Shown one piece after another: positions 8,091-18,109 of a stretch of DNA of 64,000 bases. Location: the NCBI RefSeq assembly GCF_013055795.1, contig NZ_JABETO010000019.1, forward strand, positions 62,001-126,000, written 5' to 3'. Origin of the DNA: Streptomyces sp. I05A-00742 (GTDB taxonomy: Bacteria; Actinomycetota; Actinomycetes; Streptomycetales; Streptomycetaceae). Made by a program: the position numbers and the translations under genes. Every line of letters begins with the position of its first letter. The stretch's first letter is position 1. The notes below the pieces were generated by a model that made no database searches, had not been told where the DNA came from, and saw only the letters and a list, made by a program, of their open reading frames with translations.

Positions 8091-8978
8091 CTACTGTGTC
8101 GCCCGGAAGGCCTTGAGCAATCGCTCGGTCCGCTCGGCATCCGCCGCCCGCAGCGGCGCCCGCACCGGTCCGCCCGGCAGTCCCAGCGCCCCCAGCAGCG
8201 CCTTGGCCGTCACCGTTCCCGGCAGCCCGTCGGCCATCATCAGCTCGATCAGCGGCAGGGCCCGCCGGTGCCGCCGGGCCGCCTCCTCGTGCGCGCCCGC
8301 CTCGAACGCGTCCAGCGCGGCGGCCAGCAGCGGGCCCGCCACGTTCGCGACCGTGCTGACGTACCCCACCGCGCCCACGGAGCGCAGCGGGAGGTTGAGT
8401 TCCTCGCTGCCCGAGTAGTAGGCGAGTCCGGTCCTCGCGATGACCTTGGCGCTGCCCAGCAGGTCGTAGGAGCAGTCCTTCACGCCCTCGATACGCGGGT
8501 GTTCGGCCAGCCGCAGCATGGTCTCGGCCTCGATGCGGGTGCCGGTGCGCGCGGGGATGTCGTAGAGCATCACCGGCACCCCGACCGCGTCGGCCACCGT
8601 CCGGAAGTGCTCCTCGACGGCGTCCTGCGGCGGGCGGCTGTAGTACGGCGTCACCACCAGGACCCCGTCCGCCCCGGCCGCCTCGGCGGCGCGGGCGAGT
8701 TCGACGGTGTGCCGGGTGTCGTTGGAGCCGACGCCCGCCGTGATCCGGGCCCGGCTGCCGACGGCCTCGGTGACGGCCCTGACGAGCGCTTCCTTCTCGG
8801 CGCCGGTGGTGGTCGGCGACTCCCCGGTGGTCCCGCTGAGCACCAGCCCGTCGCAGCCGCCCGCGCCGACGAGGTGGTCGGCCAGGCGCTGCGCGCCGTC
8901 GAGGTCGAGTTGGCCGTCGGGGGTGAAGGGGGTCACCATCGCGCAGACGGTACGGCCGAAGGGGCTGGTGGGCGGCAT
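8091..8978 (-). CDS. dapA: 4-hydroxy-tetrahydrodipicolinate synthase
   Basis: This enzyme condenses pyruvate with aspartate semialdehyde, the first committed step to DAP and lysine. The 295-residue TIM barrel shows GLVLSGTTGESPTTTGAEKEALVRAV (about 43-68), the catalytic Tyr in VTPYYSRPPQ and LYDIPARTG, and the Schiff-base Lys in RIEGVKDCSYD. The family signature is otherwise intact. It converges with the Cys-rich gene with 31 bases between stops. Streptomyces often carry several dapA paralogues, so the physiological role (DAP supply or another aldol reaction) is not certain. Confidence 0.9.
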   Translation of the reverse strand: MPPTSPFGRTVCAMVTPFTPDGQLDLDGAQRLADHLVGAGGCDGLVLSGTTGESPTTTGAEKEALVRAVTEAVGSRARITAGVGSNDTRHTVELARAAEAAGADGVLVVTPYYSRPPQDAVEEHFRTVADAVGVPVMLYDIPARTGTRIEAETMLRLAEHPRIEGVKDCSYDLLGSAKVIARTGLAYYSGSEELNLPLRSVGAVGYVSTVANVAGPLLAAALDAFEAGAHEEAARRHRRALPLIELMMADGLPGTVTAKALLGALGLPGGPVRAPLRAADAERTERLLKAFRATQ

Positions 8979-9109
8979 GGCGTCACACTCCGGAATCGGG
9001 AGAACTCGGTAACTCGGTCCGATTCTGGGCTCCTTCGACCGTACAGGTCCATTGACTCGTTCTACGCCGACAATTCAGCGCTGCTAAAGGGATCCCTGCT
9101 CAAAGGGTG

Positions 9110-11065
9110 TTACGGCGTCCAGCGCAGCACCTGCGGGTCGTGGTCGCTCGCCTGGTCGGCGAACTCCGCGTTGATGTGGACGATGTCGTAGTCCGTGCGC
9201 TTGCCGCTCTTGCCGGCCTTGCCGCGTGCGCCGTTCCTCCCGTTCATGGCGGGGCTGGTCAGGATGTGGTCCAGCACCTGGGAGTTGCCCTGGTAGACGT
9301 AGCCGTACCGCTCCTTCGCGGGCAGCAGGCCGACCAGGTCGGTCAGCACCCCGCCGGAGGTGAGCGTGGTGAGCGCGGGGGAGAACTGGTAGTCGTTGAG
9401 GTCGCCCGCGACGATCACCTTGGCCTTGCGGTCCGCGGCGAGGAGCTGCTTCACAAAGGTGTTGACGGCCTTGGACTGCTTGCCGCGCTGGACCTCGGAG
9501 GTGCGGGCGGGCGGCTGGAAGCGGCTGTCGAGGCCCTGGTCGCCGCCCTTGGAGTTGAAGTGGTTGGCGATGACGAAGACCCGCTCGCCGCGGAAGGTGA
9601 ACTGGCCGGCCAGCGGCTTGCGGCTGTTCTCCCACGCCTCGTTCGCCGGGTCGACGCGGCCGGGCGAGGCGGACAGTGCGGCCCTGCCGTGGTCGCGGAC
9701 GACCTTCACCGCGGTGGTGGAGTCGCCGCCCTTCGCGTCCGTGAAGCTCACGCGCGCCGGGTTGAAGAGGAAGGCGGTCCGTATGTTGCCGCCGGGCTGG
9801 CCGCCGTCCTTGCCGTCCACCGGGTCGATCTGCCGCCACTCGTACCGCGGCCCGCCCGCCTTCGCGACGGCGTCGGTGAGCTTCTTCAGTGTCGCCCCGG
9901 CGCCGACGGTCCCGTCGTTCTTGGCGCCGCTGTCGTCCTGGACCTCCTCCAGGGCGACGATGTCGGGCGAGGCGAGGTTGGTCACCAGGGCCGAGGCCAG
10001 CCGGTCGAACTTCGTCTGCGGGTTCTGGGGCGCGAGGTTCTCGACGTTGTACGTGGCGACGGCGAGCTCGCCGGTCCGCTGCTTGCGGGTGGTCTCACGC
10101 TTGAGCCCCCGGTCGGCGAGCGTGCCGAGCTCGGTGGCCTGGAGCGCGTAGCCGCCGTAGTTGTCGTAGTCCAGCGGCCCCGCCGTGACGCCGGTCAGCT
10201 GGTCGCCCACGTTCGCGACCGGGAACGGCCGCTGCGCGAAGGGGAGCAGTGAGGTGACCTTCACCCGGCCCGCGTTGGGGTCGGCGTACGAGCCGTAGAG
10301 CACCCCACCGCGCGCGGTGCGGTGGTGGCGGGGGTCGGCGGTGACCCAGAGGTCCTTGTGGCTGCTCGTGGCGCCGGTGACCGGGGCGTCGCGGACCGCG
10401 ACCCGCATGCCCTCCAGTGACTCGAAGCGGTCGAGCGCGTAGCGGCCGGGGCGCAGCGGCAGCTTCTCGATCGAGCCGCCGCGGTTCGACGGCGCGTAAC
10501 TCTCGGGCAGCGTCTTTGCGTTGAGGGTGAAGGCGGCGGGCAGGGCGTTGCCGGAGGAGGCGACGGTCCAGGTGGCCTTGGTGAGCTCGGTGACCGACTG
10601 GAGTCCGGCGGACTCGCCGCCCGGGTAGTACTCGGTGACCGTGCCCGAGACGAGCACCGCGTCGCCGACGGTGACGGATGGGGTCGTCGGGCCCGTGTAG
10701 ACGAAGACCGCCTCGCTGGTGGCGTCGTCGCCGTCGGGCCGCGGGTCTTGGAACCAGAAGCCGCGGGCGGAGCCGAAGGAACGTATCGCCGTGACGACGC
10801 CCGGCACCTCGGACACCTGCTTCCCCGCGAGGGGGGAGAGGCGGGTGGTGCCCTGGATGTCGTGGATACGGGTGCCGGTGGCGCCGCTGGTGCCGCTGGT
10901 GCCGGTCGCGTCCGCGGTGGGGGCGGTGAGCAGGCCGGCCGCGAGTGCCGCGGTGATGAGGGTGCCGGTGGTGACGGTTCTGCGGCTGGGACGGCTGGGA
11001 CGGCTGGGACGGCTGATGCGACTGGTACGGCCGATACGGCTGTTACGGCGCCGACTGCTGGGCAC
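9110..11065 (-). CDS. secreted endonuclease/exonuclease/phosphatase-fold nuclease
   Basis: The 651-residue protein begins with a long basic leader containing SRPSRPSRPSRR, a short tandem repeat, then a signal segment TLITAALAAGLLTAPTADA. An OB-like domain follows (IHDIQGTTRLSPLAGKQVSEVPGVVTAI, about 67-95), which is the usual N-terminal module of ExeM/NucH-type extracellular nucleases. The catalytic fold has AVATYNVENL (about 338), DIVALEEVQD (about 370), NHFNSKGGDQ (about 510), AGDLND (about 565) and a final SDHDPQVLRW. It is monocistronic and probably scavenges DNA for phosphate or nucleotides. Confidence 0.9.
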   Translation of the reverse strand: MPSSRRRNSRIGRTSRISRPSRPSRPSRRTVTTGTLITAALAAGLLTAPTADATGTSGTSGATGTRIHDIQGTTRLSPLAGKQVSEVPGVVTAIRSFGSARGFWFQDPRPDGDDATSEAVFVYTGPTTPSVTVGDAVLVSGTVTEYYPGGESAGLQSVTELTKATWTVASSGNALPAAFTLNAKTLPESYAPSNRGGSIEKLPLRPGRYALDRFESLEGMRVAVRDAPVTGATSSHKDLWVTADPRHHRTARGGVLYGSYADPNAGRVKVTSLLPFAQRPFPVANVGDQLTGVTAGPLDYDNYGGYALQATELGTLADRGLKRETTRKQRTGELAVATYNVENLAPQNPQTKFDRLASALVTNLASPDIVALEEVQDDSGAKNDGTVGAGATLKKLTDAVAKAGGPRYEWRQIDPVDGKDGGQPGGNIRTAFLFNPARVSFTDAKGGDSTTAVKVVRDHGRAALSASPGRVDPANEAWENSRKPLAGQFTFRGERVFVIANHFNSKGGDQGLDSRFQPPARTSEVQRGKQSKAVNTFVKQLLAADRKAKVIVAGDLNDYQFSPALTTLTSGGVLTDLVGLLPAKERYGYVYQGNSQVLDHILTSPAMNGRNGARGKAGKSGKRTDYDIVHINAEFADQASDHDPQVLRWTP

Positions 11066-11392
11066 GGAAGCCTCCGGAGGACGGATGTGAGGGGTGGGAG
11101 TGGTGCCGGTGGTCCGCCGGGACGCGCGGACCCACTTCTACGCGCGTCAATTTCTTGCGTGAACACGTCAGTTGTCAAGGTCGTGCGGGTGTACGGCCCC
11201 CTACGGGTCGGTGAACCGGGCGACGGGTGGGGAAAGCCGTCTACGCTGGGGCGGTACGTGCGCCGTCGGCGACCCCTGTGCGCTCGCCGCCCGTGGGAAG
11301 TGGCCGGGGCCACGCCAACTTCGATCATGACCTTCGTCACGCCCGCACCCCGGCACGCCCCGTGCCGTCACCCCGAGGAGATGACCCCCCTG
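11066..11392. promoter_or_regulatory. divergent promoter region
   Basis: This 327-bp gap separates the minus-strand nuclease from the plus-strand unknown gene. It includes a relatively AT-rich patch near 11150-11180 (CAATTTCTTGCGTGAACACG, then TCAGTTGTCAAGG) that is the best candidate for promoter elements. No open reading frame with codon bias is seen in it. Confidence 0.4.
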
Positions 11393-12880
11393 ATGCCCGC
11401 AGACCGCCCGACCATGCCGCCGGTGCGGCTCCACTCCGACGCGGAGCTCGCGCGCGACGCGCTCTCCGCGCCGCTGTTCGCCCGCGCCGCCCGACTGGCC
11501 CGCTGGGCCGGCGAGGGCACCCCGGTCGGCGCGGGCGGCGAACTGCTCGCCGAACAGCTGCGCACCGCGACCGGACTGCTCGGGCTGGAGGGCGACGAGG
11601 ACGGCCCCGCACACACCGCCGAGGCGTGGCAGCTCGCGCTGGACACGGGCCTGGTGGAGTTCACCGAGCGGGAGGACGCCGACACCCTGACGTCGGACGA
11701 GCCCAGCGGCACCGCCGTCGCGGGCGAGGAGCTGACCACGCTCACCTCGGGCAGCCCGCAGGACGTCCTCGACCTGTGGCTCGGCGGCCTGGAGACGGTC
11801 ATGGCCGACGCGGCGGCCCCCGACCTCGCCGACATCGTCGACCAGATCTCCGAGGGCGGCGACCTCGACCTCGACGCCGTCGACTGGAACCCCGAGGAGG
11901 AGGCGGACTTCCTCGACGGCGTCCTCGGCAACCTCTACCTGCTGACCGCGCTGGACGAGGGCGCCGCCGAGCGGCCCGTCCCGCTGCCGGCGCTCGCCGC
12001 CTCCATGATCGTCCCCGACGACATGGACGAGCCCACCGACGACATCCTCGAAGAGGTCTCCGACGCGATGATGCGCCTGGACGACCAGTTCCGGCTGCTC
12101 GCCCCGACCGGCCTGGTGGACTACCAGCCCGTCGACGAGGCCCTGATCGAGGAGGTCGACGGCGAGGGCCACATCCGCGAATCGGTGGACGGCGTGGCCT
12201 CCGACGCCCCCGAGGAGGAGGACGTCACCCGCTACGGCATGGTCGCCCTCACCCCCCTCGGCCTCTTCGCCGTCCGCACCCGCATGCTGGAGGCCGGCGT
12301 CGACGCCCCCGCCGTCGGCGACCTGGCCGAGAAGGACGCCGCCGCCCTCCTCACCGCCCTCCCCGGCCACCCCACCTCCGCCGCCCGCGCCGAGGCCGAA
12401 CTCTGGCTCGCCCGCCGCGACGCCCCCACCGCCGCCCGCGAACTCCTCGCCGCCGCCCGCGGCGACGACGAGTCCGCCCCCCTCCGCCGCCTCGCCTGCC
12501 AGCAGGCCCTCTCCCTCGTCCCCGCCGCCGCCGAGCCCGCCCTCCGCGAGGTCCTCGACGACGGGCAGCTCGGCGGGCTCGCCCGGGTCTGGCTCGCCGA
12601 GCGCGGCGCCTCCGACATTCCGGAGCCGGGGGAGGCGATGGTCTTCTGGCTCACCGTCGACACGATTGCCGCGCAGCTCGCGACGGAGGGGGATTCGGAG
12701 GAGCTGCGGGAGCTGGTGCAGGGGCTGGTGGGGCAGCACAGTGGGTTCTTCGACTCGGTGTGGCGAGTCGATCATCCGTCGACGGGGGATGTGCTGGAGG
12801 CGATGGGGCGGTTGCACCCCGATAAGAAGGTTGCCAAGGCGGCTCGGAAGGCGGCGTTCAAGGCGCGGTCGCGGGGGTGA
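11393..12880 (+). CDS. large acidic hypothetical protein
   Basis: The protein is about 495 residues, strongly acidic (EEEADFLDG, VPDDMDEPTDDILEEVSDAMMRLDDQ). It is mostly helical with a central YGMVALTPLGLFAVR segment that looks like a winged-helix core. I chose the ATG of MPADRPTMPP because a GAGGAG lies 12 bases before it; an ATG at 11381 abuts that site and one at 11414 is also possible. The N-terminal part (ARDALSAPLFARAARLARWAGEG) resembles that of the truncated gene at the right end of the window. No enzymatic motif is seen. A palindromic repeat follows it. Confidence 0.75.
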   Translation: MPADRPTMPPVRLHSDAELARDALSAPLFARAARLARWAGEGTPVGAGGELLAEQLRTATGLLGLEGDEDGPAHTAEAWQLALDTGLVEFTEREDADTLTSDEPSGTAVAGEELTTLTSGSPQDVLDLWLGGLETVMADAAAPDLADIVDQISEGGDLDLDAVDWNPEEEADFLDGVLGNLYLLTALDEGAAERPVPLPALAASMIVPDDMDEPTDDILEEVSDAMMRLDDQFRLLAPTGLVDYQPVDEALIEEVDGEGHIRESVDGVASDAPEEEDVTRYGMVALTPLGLFAVRTRMLEAGVDAPAVGDLAEKDAAALLTALPGHPTSAARAEAELWLARRDAPTAARELLAAARGDDESAPLRRLACQQALSLVPAAAEPALREVLDDGQLGGLARVWLAERGASDIPEPGEAMVFWLTVDTIAAQLATEGDSEELRELVQGLVGQHSGFFDSVWRVDHPSTGDVLEAMGRLHPDKKVAKAARKAAFKARSRG

Positions 12881-12894
12881 AACCGCGCTGCGCG

Positions 12895-13030
12895 CCGTTG
12901 TCCTCAATCGCCGGACGGGCTGACTTCAGCCCGTCCGGCGATTGAGGACGCGCGCCGCAGGCGCGCTCTGGGGGTGTGGGGGCGCAGCCCCTGCAAGAAA
13001 CGGTGAAAGGGCGGGACCGGGGCACCCCCC
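12895..13030. repeat. palindromic mosaic repeat, copy 1 (probable bidirectional terminator)
   Basis: A perfect 23-bp stem (12901-12923 with 12926-12948, two-base loop) is built around CGCCGGACGGGCTGA. After it come a GGGGGCGCAGCCCC block and the core AAACGGTGAAAGGGCGGGAC. It lies between two convergent genes, so it can terminate transcription from both sides. Six further copies or partial copies occur in the window. Confidence 0.85.
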
Positions 13031-13037
13031 CCGCGCG

Positions 13038-13898
13038 TCAGCGCACCCGCAACGCCACCGCGATCGACTCGGCGATCGGAGTCGTCGGCCGCCCGATGAG
13101 CCGCCGAAGCTCACCACTGGTGCCCGAAAGAACGCCCCGCGCAGCCGCGACATCAACCCCGACGAGCGCGGCGGCGACAGGCGCGGGCACCCCGGCGTCG
13201 ACAAGCACGGCCTGGTGCTCCGCGGGCGGCAGACTGCGGTGAACGACCGGCTTCCCGCTCTGCCGGCCCACCTCGGCCGCATACTCGTCGAGGCTCCAGG
13301 CAACGTCCCCGCTCAGCTCGTAAGCCCGCCCGAGATGCCCCTCACCGGTCAGTACGGCGGCGGCCGCCGCCGCGTAGTCCGCCCGGGCGGCCGAGGCCAC
13401 CCGCCCCTCACCGGCGCTGGAGAGGACGGCGCCGTGCTCCAGGACGGGACCGAGGTTCTCGGTGTAGTTCTCGGAGTACCAGCCGTTGCGCAGGAAGGTG
13501 TACGGGACGCCGGAGTCCAGGACGGCCTGCTCGGTGGCCTTGTGCTCGTCGGCGAGGTCGAAGTCGGCGTCGGGGCCGCCGAGTATGCCGGTGTAGGCGA
13601 ACTGCGCGACACCGGCCGCGGCCGCGGCCCGGACGACGGCCGTGTGCTGGGCGACCCGCCTGCCCATCTCGTTGCCGGAGATCAGCAGGACCCGGTCGCC
13701 GCCCCGGAACGCCTCCTTCAGGCTCTGCGGGTCGTTGTAGTCCGCGGTCCGCACGGTGACACCGCGATCGGCGAGGCCGGCGGCAGCGGCGGGGTTCCGG
13801 ACCACGGCGACGACCTGGTCGGCCGGGACCTTGGCCAGCAGTTCCTCGACGACGAGCCGTCCGAGCTTTCCGGTGGCAGCGGTGACAACGATGCTCAT
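13038..13898 (-). CDS. NmrA/QorB-like NAD(P)-binding reductase
   Basis: The 286-residue protein begins MSIVVTAATGKLGRLVVEELL, a Rossmann motif of the GxxGxxG type. It has RNPAAAAGLADRGVTVRTADYNDPQSL and a catalytic-region segment TFLRNGWYSENYTENL typical of QorB-like quinone reductases. These use NADPH to reduce quinones and are known to pair with redox-sensing HxlR regulators. Exactly such a regulator is encoded divergently 113 bp away, so quinone or thiol stress control is likely. Confidence 0.85.
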   Translation of the reverse strand: MSIVVTAATGKLGRLVVEELLAKVPADQVVAVVRNPAAAAGLADRGVTVRTADYNDPQSLKEAFRGGDRVLLISGNEMGRRVAQHTAVVRAAAAAGVAQFAYTGILGGPDADFDLADEHKATEQAVLDSGVPYTFLRNGWYSENYTENLGPVLEHGAVLSSAGEGRVASAARADYAAAAAAVLTGEGHLGRAYELSGDVAWSLDEYAAEVGRQSGKPVVHRSLPPAEHQAVLVDAGVPAPVAAALVGVDVAAARGVLSGTSGELRRLIGRPTTPIAESIAVALRVR

Positions 13899-13960
13899 GA
13901 ATCCTCCAGGGGCGAGTGATGACGGGTGAGGGGAGAAGCGCGCTCCGTCACACTCACCCT

Positions 13961-14001
13961 AGGAGGTGTACTAACTCCTGGTGAGTACCCACTTTGAAGT
14001 A
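13961..14001. promoter_or_regulatory. candidate HxlR operator in divergent promoter
   Basis: The intergenic region holds GTACT (13968-13972) and AGTAC (13984-13988), an inverted repeat with an 11-bp spacer. ACTTTGAAGT at 13991-14000 has 4-bp complementary arms. Pairs of GTACT/AGTAC-like half-sites are typical of HxlR/QorR boxes. It would control both the reductase and its regulator. The assignment rests on pattern and position. Confidence 0.5.
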
Positions 14002-14011
14002 AGCTCCTGTC

Positions 14012-14422
14012 ATGGACGTAAGGGAAGAGGCGGCCACCCCACCCCTGCACCCCCTGGGACCGGAGTTCGCCGACGTCAACATCGCGGACTGCCCGTCGCG
14101 GCTGATCCTCGAACACATCACCAGCCGCTGGGGCACCCTGGCGCTCGCCGCCCTCCTGGACGGCTCCCACCGCTTCGGTGAACTGCGCCGCCGCATCGGC
14201 GGGGTCAGCGAGAAAATGCTCGCCCAGACCCTCCAGACCCTGGAGCGCGACGGCTTCGTGCACCGGCACGCGCATGCCTTGATCCCGCCGCGCGTCGACT
14301 ACACGCTGACCGCGCTCGGCGAGCAGGCGGCGCGGCAGGTGTGGACGCTGGCCCGGTGGGTCGAGGGGCACGTACCGGAGGTCGTGGCGGCGCAGGAGGG
14401 GTACGACGCGCGACGGGAGTGA
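14012..14422 (+). CDS. HxlR-family transcriptional regulator
   Basis: The 136-residue protein carries the family signature: a Cys near the N-terminus (ADCPSRLILEHITSRWGTLALAALLDG) and the winged helix RFGELRRRIGGVSEKMLAQTLQTLERDGFVHRHAHALIPPRVDYTLTALG. The Cys (about residue 27) is at the position used for thiol-based sensing in QorR/HypR-type members. It is transcribed divergently from the QorB-like reductase. The ATG follows AAGCTCCTGTC without a clear purine-rich ribosome site. Confidence 0.9.
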   Translation: MDVREEAATPPLHPLGPEFADVNIADCPSRLILEHITSRWGTLALAALLDGSHRFGELRRRIGGVSEKMLAQTLQTLERDGFVHRHAHALIPPRVDYTLTALGEQAARQVWTLARWVEGHVPEVVAAQEGYDARRE

Positions 14423-14467
14423 ACCGGGTCACGCGGGTGCCCGCTCGCCACCCGCGCCGCCGGGCGG

Positions 14468-14983
14468 TCAGAGCCCGAAGGGCGCCGCGTACCGGATCGT
14501 CCCGGCGGGCAACGGCCGGTCGGTGAGTCCCAGCACCATCATCGCCTCGTCCGGCACCTCGAACGGGGCCCGGATCCCGTGCGCGGACGCCCGGCCGAAG
14601 CCGAACTTCGGGTAGTACTCCGGGTGCCCGAGCACCGTGACGGCGTGCTCGCCGCGTGCCCGCGCCGCCTCCAGGACCGCCCGGACGGCCGCGGTCCCGG
14701 CGCCCGTCCGCTGGTACGCGGGCAGGACGGCGACGGGGGCCAGACAGAGCGCCGGCTCCTCGCCGATGTGGCAACGCGTCAGCAGCGCGTGGCCGACGGG
14801 GGTGCCGTCCGGAGTCAGCGCGACCACGGACAGGCCGGGGATCCACGCGGGATCGGCCCGCAGCGCGTCGACGAGGTCCGCCTCCAGGGGCGTCTCGAAC
14901 GCGGCGAGTTCGATCGCGCGCACCGCGGCGACGTCGGCGTCGGTCTCGGGGCGGGTGGTCCACAGTCCTTCGGGCCGGTTCAT
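14468..14983 (-). CDS. GNAT-family N-acetyltransferase
   Basis: The 171-residue protein has acetyl-CoA-binding motif A in LAPVAVLPAYQRTGAGTAAVRAVLEAARARGEHAVTVLGHPEYYPKFGFGRA (about 81-131). The sequence fits the YhbS-like N-acetyltransferase group. It ends at FGL 45 bases from the convergent HxlR gene. Its substrate is unknown. Confidence 0.85.
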   Translation of the reverse strand: MNRPEGLWTTRPETDADVAAVRAIELAAFETPLEADLVDALRADPAWIPGLSVVALTPDGTPVGHALLTRCHIGEEPALCLAPVAVLPAYQRTGAGTAAVRAVLEAARARGEHAVTVLGHPEYYPKFGFGRASAHGIRAPFEVPDEAMMVLGLTDRPLPAGTIRYAAPFGL

Positions 14984-15219
14984 CAGGGGTAGCCGTTCGT
15001 TCGGTCGCGGGTACGGGCGGTCAACTGTACGGACCCGCAGGGGCGGTCGGCGGGAGCCACTGCGGGTCCGCCGCGCCCCCGAGGCAAGCGGGGGCGACCC
15101 CTAGGGGGCGGCGGAAGAAGGATCAACCCGCGTGGTGACGCGCTGACCACCGGGCGGCGGCGAGGATGGTGCACGCACCGGAACACCCTTGACCTCCCGC
15201 ACTGGAGAACGCACCTCCC

Positions 15220-15918
15220 ATGGCTCGGAACCGCACATCCCTCATCGCTCTCTCCGCGGCCGCGCTGGCCGGCCTCCTGGCGACGGGCTGCTCGCTCGCC
15301 GACGGCCCGACCAAGAAGGCCGAGCGCACGTACACGGTGGACGGCAAGGTCACCGCCGTCGAGGCGGAGACCTTCGGGGGCGACATCACCGTGCGTCCGG
15401 TCGACAAGGGCGGCAAGGTCCGCGTGACGGAGAAGTACGAGTACGCGGGCAACAAGCCGAACCCGGAACACGAGCTGAAGGACGGCCGGTTCACGCTGCG
15501 GAAGACCGACTGCGGAAACTCCGGGCAGCGGTGCACGGTCCATATCACCGTGCTGGCGCCGCCCACCGTGTCCGTCCACCTCAAGACCTCCGGCGGCAAC
15601 CTCACCGTCAACGGGACGTCCGGGCCCGTCGTCGCGGAGACCAGCGGCGGCGACGTACGGGTCGAGAACTCCGCCTCCCGCTCGGTGACCGCGCGTACCA
15701 GGGGCGGGGACGTCACGACCGAGTTCACCGCCGTACCCGACCGGGTGGACGACAGCACGCGGGGCGGCGACGTCCGGGTCCGGCTGCCCCAGGGCTCCTA
15801 CGCGGTGGAGGCCACCACGTCGGGTGGCAAGCGGAAGGTTACCGTCCCGTCGGACGACAGCTCCTCGCACAAGATCAAGGCGCACACGCAGGGCGGGAAC
15901 GTCACGGTCACCTCGTAG
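15220..15918 (+). CDS. DUF4097-type beta-repeat lipoprotein
   Basis: The 232-residue protein has a lipoprotein signal ending LLATGC (lipidated Cys about residue 24). The mature part is a series of beta-strand repeats with the motif SGGDVxV or GGDxxV (ETFGGDITV, TSGGNLTV, TSGGDVRV, TRGGDVTT, TRGGDVRV, TQGGNVTV), as in DUF4097 putative adhesin domains, which fold as a beta-solenoid. DCGNSGQRC may be a disulfide. Function in the cell envelope is unknown. GGAGAACGC precedes the ATG. Confidence 0.85.
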   Translation: MARNRTSLIALSAAALAGLLATGCSLADGPTKKAERTYTVDGKVTAVEAETFGGDITVRPVDKGGKVRVTEKYEYAGNKPNPEHELKDGRFTLRKTDCGNSGQRCTVHITVLAPPTVSVHLKTSGGNLTVNGTSGPVVAETSGGDVRVENSASRSVTARTRGGDVTTEFTAVPDRVDDSTRGGDVRVRLPQGSYAVEATTSGGKRKVTVPSDDSSSHKIKAHTQGGNVTVTS

Positions 15919-17168
<1,250 letters not shown>

Positions 17169-17209
17169 TCCCGAGCGGAAACACCGAACCCCCCAGAGGA
17201 GAACCGAAC

Positions 17210-17926
17210 ATGTCGCCGCATGTGCTGACGGAGGCTTCCCGCATCGAGATGCACGGGGAGCCGCTCGGCGAGAACTGCCGGCGTATCGTGCCGCGCGGAG
17301 AGCACGCCCTCATAGGAATAAGCGCCGGCAACAGCTATTTCAACCAGGACCGCCTCACCGCCCTCCTGTTATGGGCCGAGAGGGAATTCCGGGAGATCGA
17401 CGTCGTCTACGTCGACACCGCGTTGGACACCATGCTTCTCGCCGACGGCCGCACCCCCCAGAGCGCCGCCAAATCCGTCAAGGCGACCCTCCGCGACGTC
17501 CGGCGGCGCATCAAGCGGTCCCTGGAGCGGCTCGGCCCCCAGGCCGACCGGTTCCGCGTCCGCGCCCTGTCCGAACTCATGGACCTCCCCGCCTACCAGG
17601 CCGTCCGCCGGCAGACCGACCGCGCCTTCGCGGAGGACGCGGAGTTCGCCACCACCTGCCGCGCCATGGTCCAGGACATCCTCGACAACCGTTCCGGCGC
17701 CGTCACGGAGGCCCATCTGCGGGCCGGCCTGGAGTACGTCCAGGCCGAAGCGCCCCTCTTCACCGACTGCCCGGCCATCTTCGGCGTCTCCACCTCGGTC
17801 GTCCTGTACCACATGGAGACGCCCATCTCCGCCTACCTCGCGGGCTCCCCCGAGGGCTTCCGTGCCGCCCCGGGCCAGGCGTTCGCCATCGTCCGCCCGA
17901 GGGAGATGTCGCTCGCGGGCGCGTGA
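17210..17926 (+). CDS. cyclodipeptide synthase (AlbC-like, NYH type)
   Basis: The 238-residue protein diverts two aminoacyl-tRNAs to form a diketopiperazine. Key residues by comparison with AlbC as I remember it: nucleophile Ser38 in GISAGNSYF, Asn41, Tyr176 and Glu180 in LEYVQAEAPLF, and Tyr200-His201 in VVLYHMETPIS, placing it in the NYH subfamily. Basic helix KATLRDVRRRIKRSLERLG (about 91-109) fits tRNA binding. Codon 54 is TTA (17369-17371), so translation probably depends on the bldA tRNA. AGAGGAGA precedes the ATG. The product may resemble cyclo(Phe-Leu), but side chains cannot be predicted from this reading. Confidence 0.93.
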   Translation: MSPHVLTEASRIEMHGEPLGENCRRIVPRGEHALIGISAGNSYFNQDRLTALLLWAEREFREIDVVYVDTALDTMLLADGRTPQSAAKSVKATLRDVRRRIKRSLERLGPQADRFRVRALSELMDLPAYQAVRRQTDRAFAEDAEFATTCRAMVQDILDNRSGAVTEAHLRAGLEYVQAEAPLFTDCPAIFGVSTSVVLYHMETPISAYLAGSPEGFRAAPGQAFAIVRPREMSLAGA

Positions 17927-17959
17927 ACGCCTGCGGGGCCCGCGCCCTCGGGTGAGCGC

Positions 17960-18100
17960 GCCTGCGGCGCGCGTCCTCAAACGCCGGACGGGCTGACTTC
18001 AGCCCGTCCGGCGTTTGAGGACAAGCGGCGAAGCCGCTTTCACGGGGTCCGGGGCAGAGCCCCGTGAAACGGTGAAAGGGCGGGACAGGGGCACAGCCCG
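17960..18100. repeat. palindromic mosaic repeat, copy 2 (probable bidirectional terminator)
   Basis: It contains a perfect 23-bp stem (17974-17996 with 17999-18021) around CGCCGGACGGGCTGA. A second hairpin follows (TTTCACGGGG with CCCCGTGAAA), overlapping the core AAACGGTGAAAGGGCGGGAC. It lies between the convergent cyclodipeptide synthase and the PPOX-type gene. Confidence 0.85.
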
Positions 18101-18109
18101 CCGCAGGCG

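Noticed and set aside
12901-12948. Perfect long inverted repeats as possible CRISPR or tRNA-like structures
   Set aside because: There are no regularly spaced direct repeats with unique spacers, and no cloverleaf; the stems are single palindromes at gene ends.
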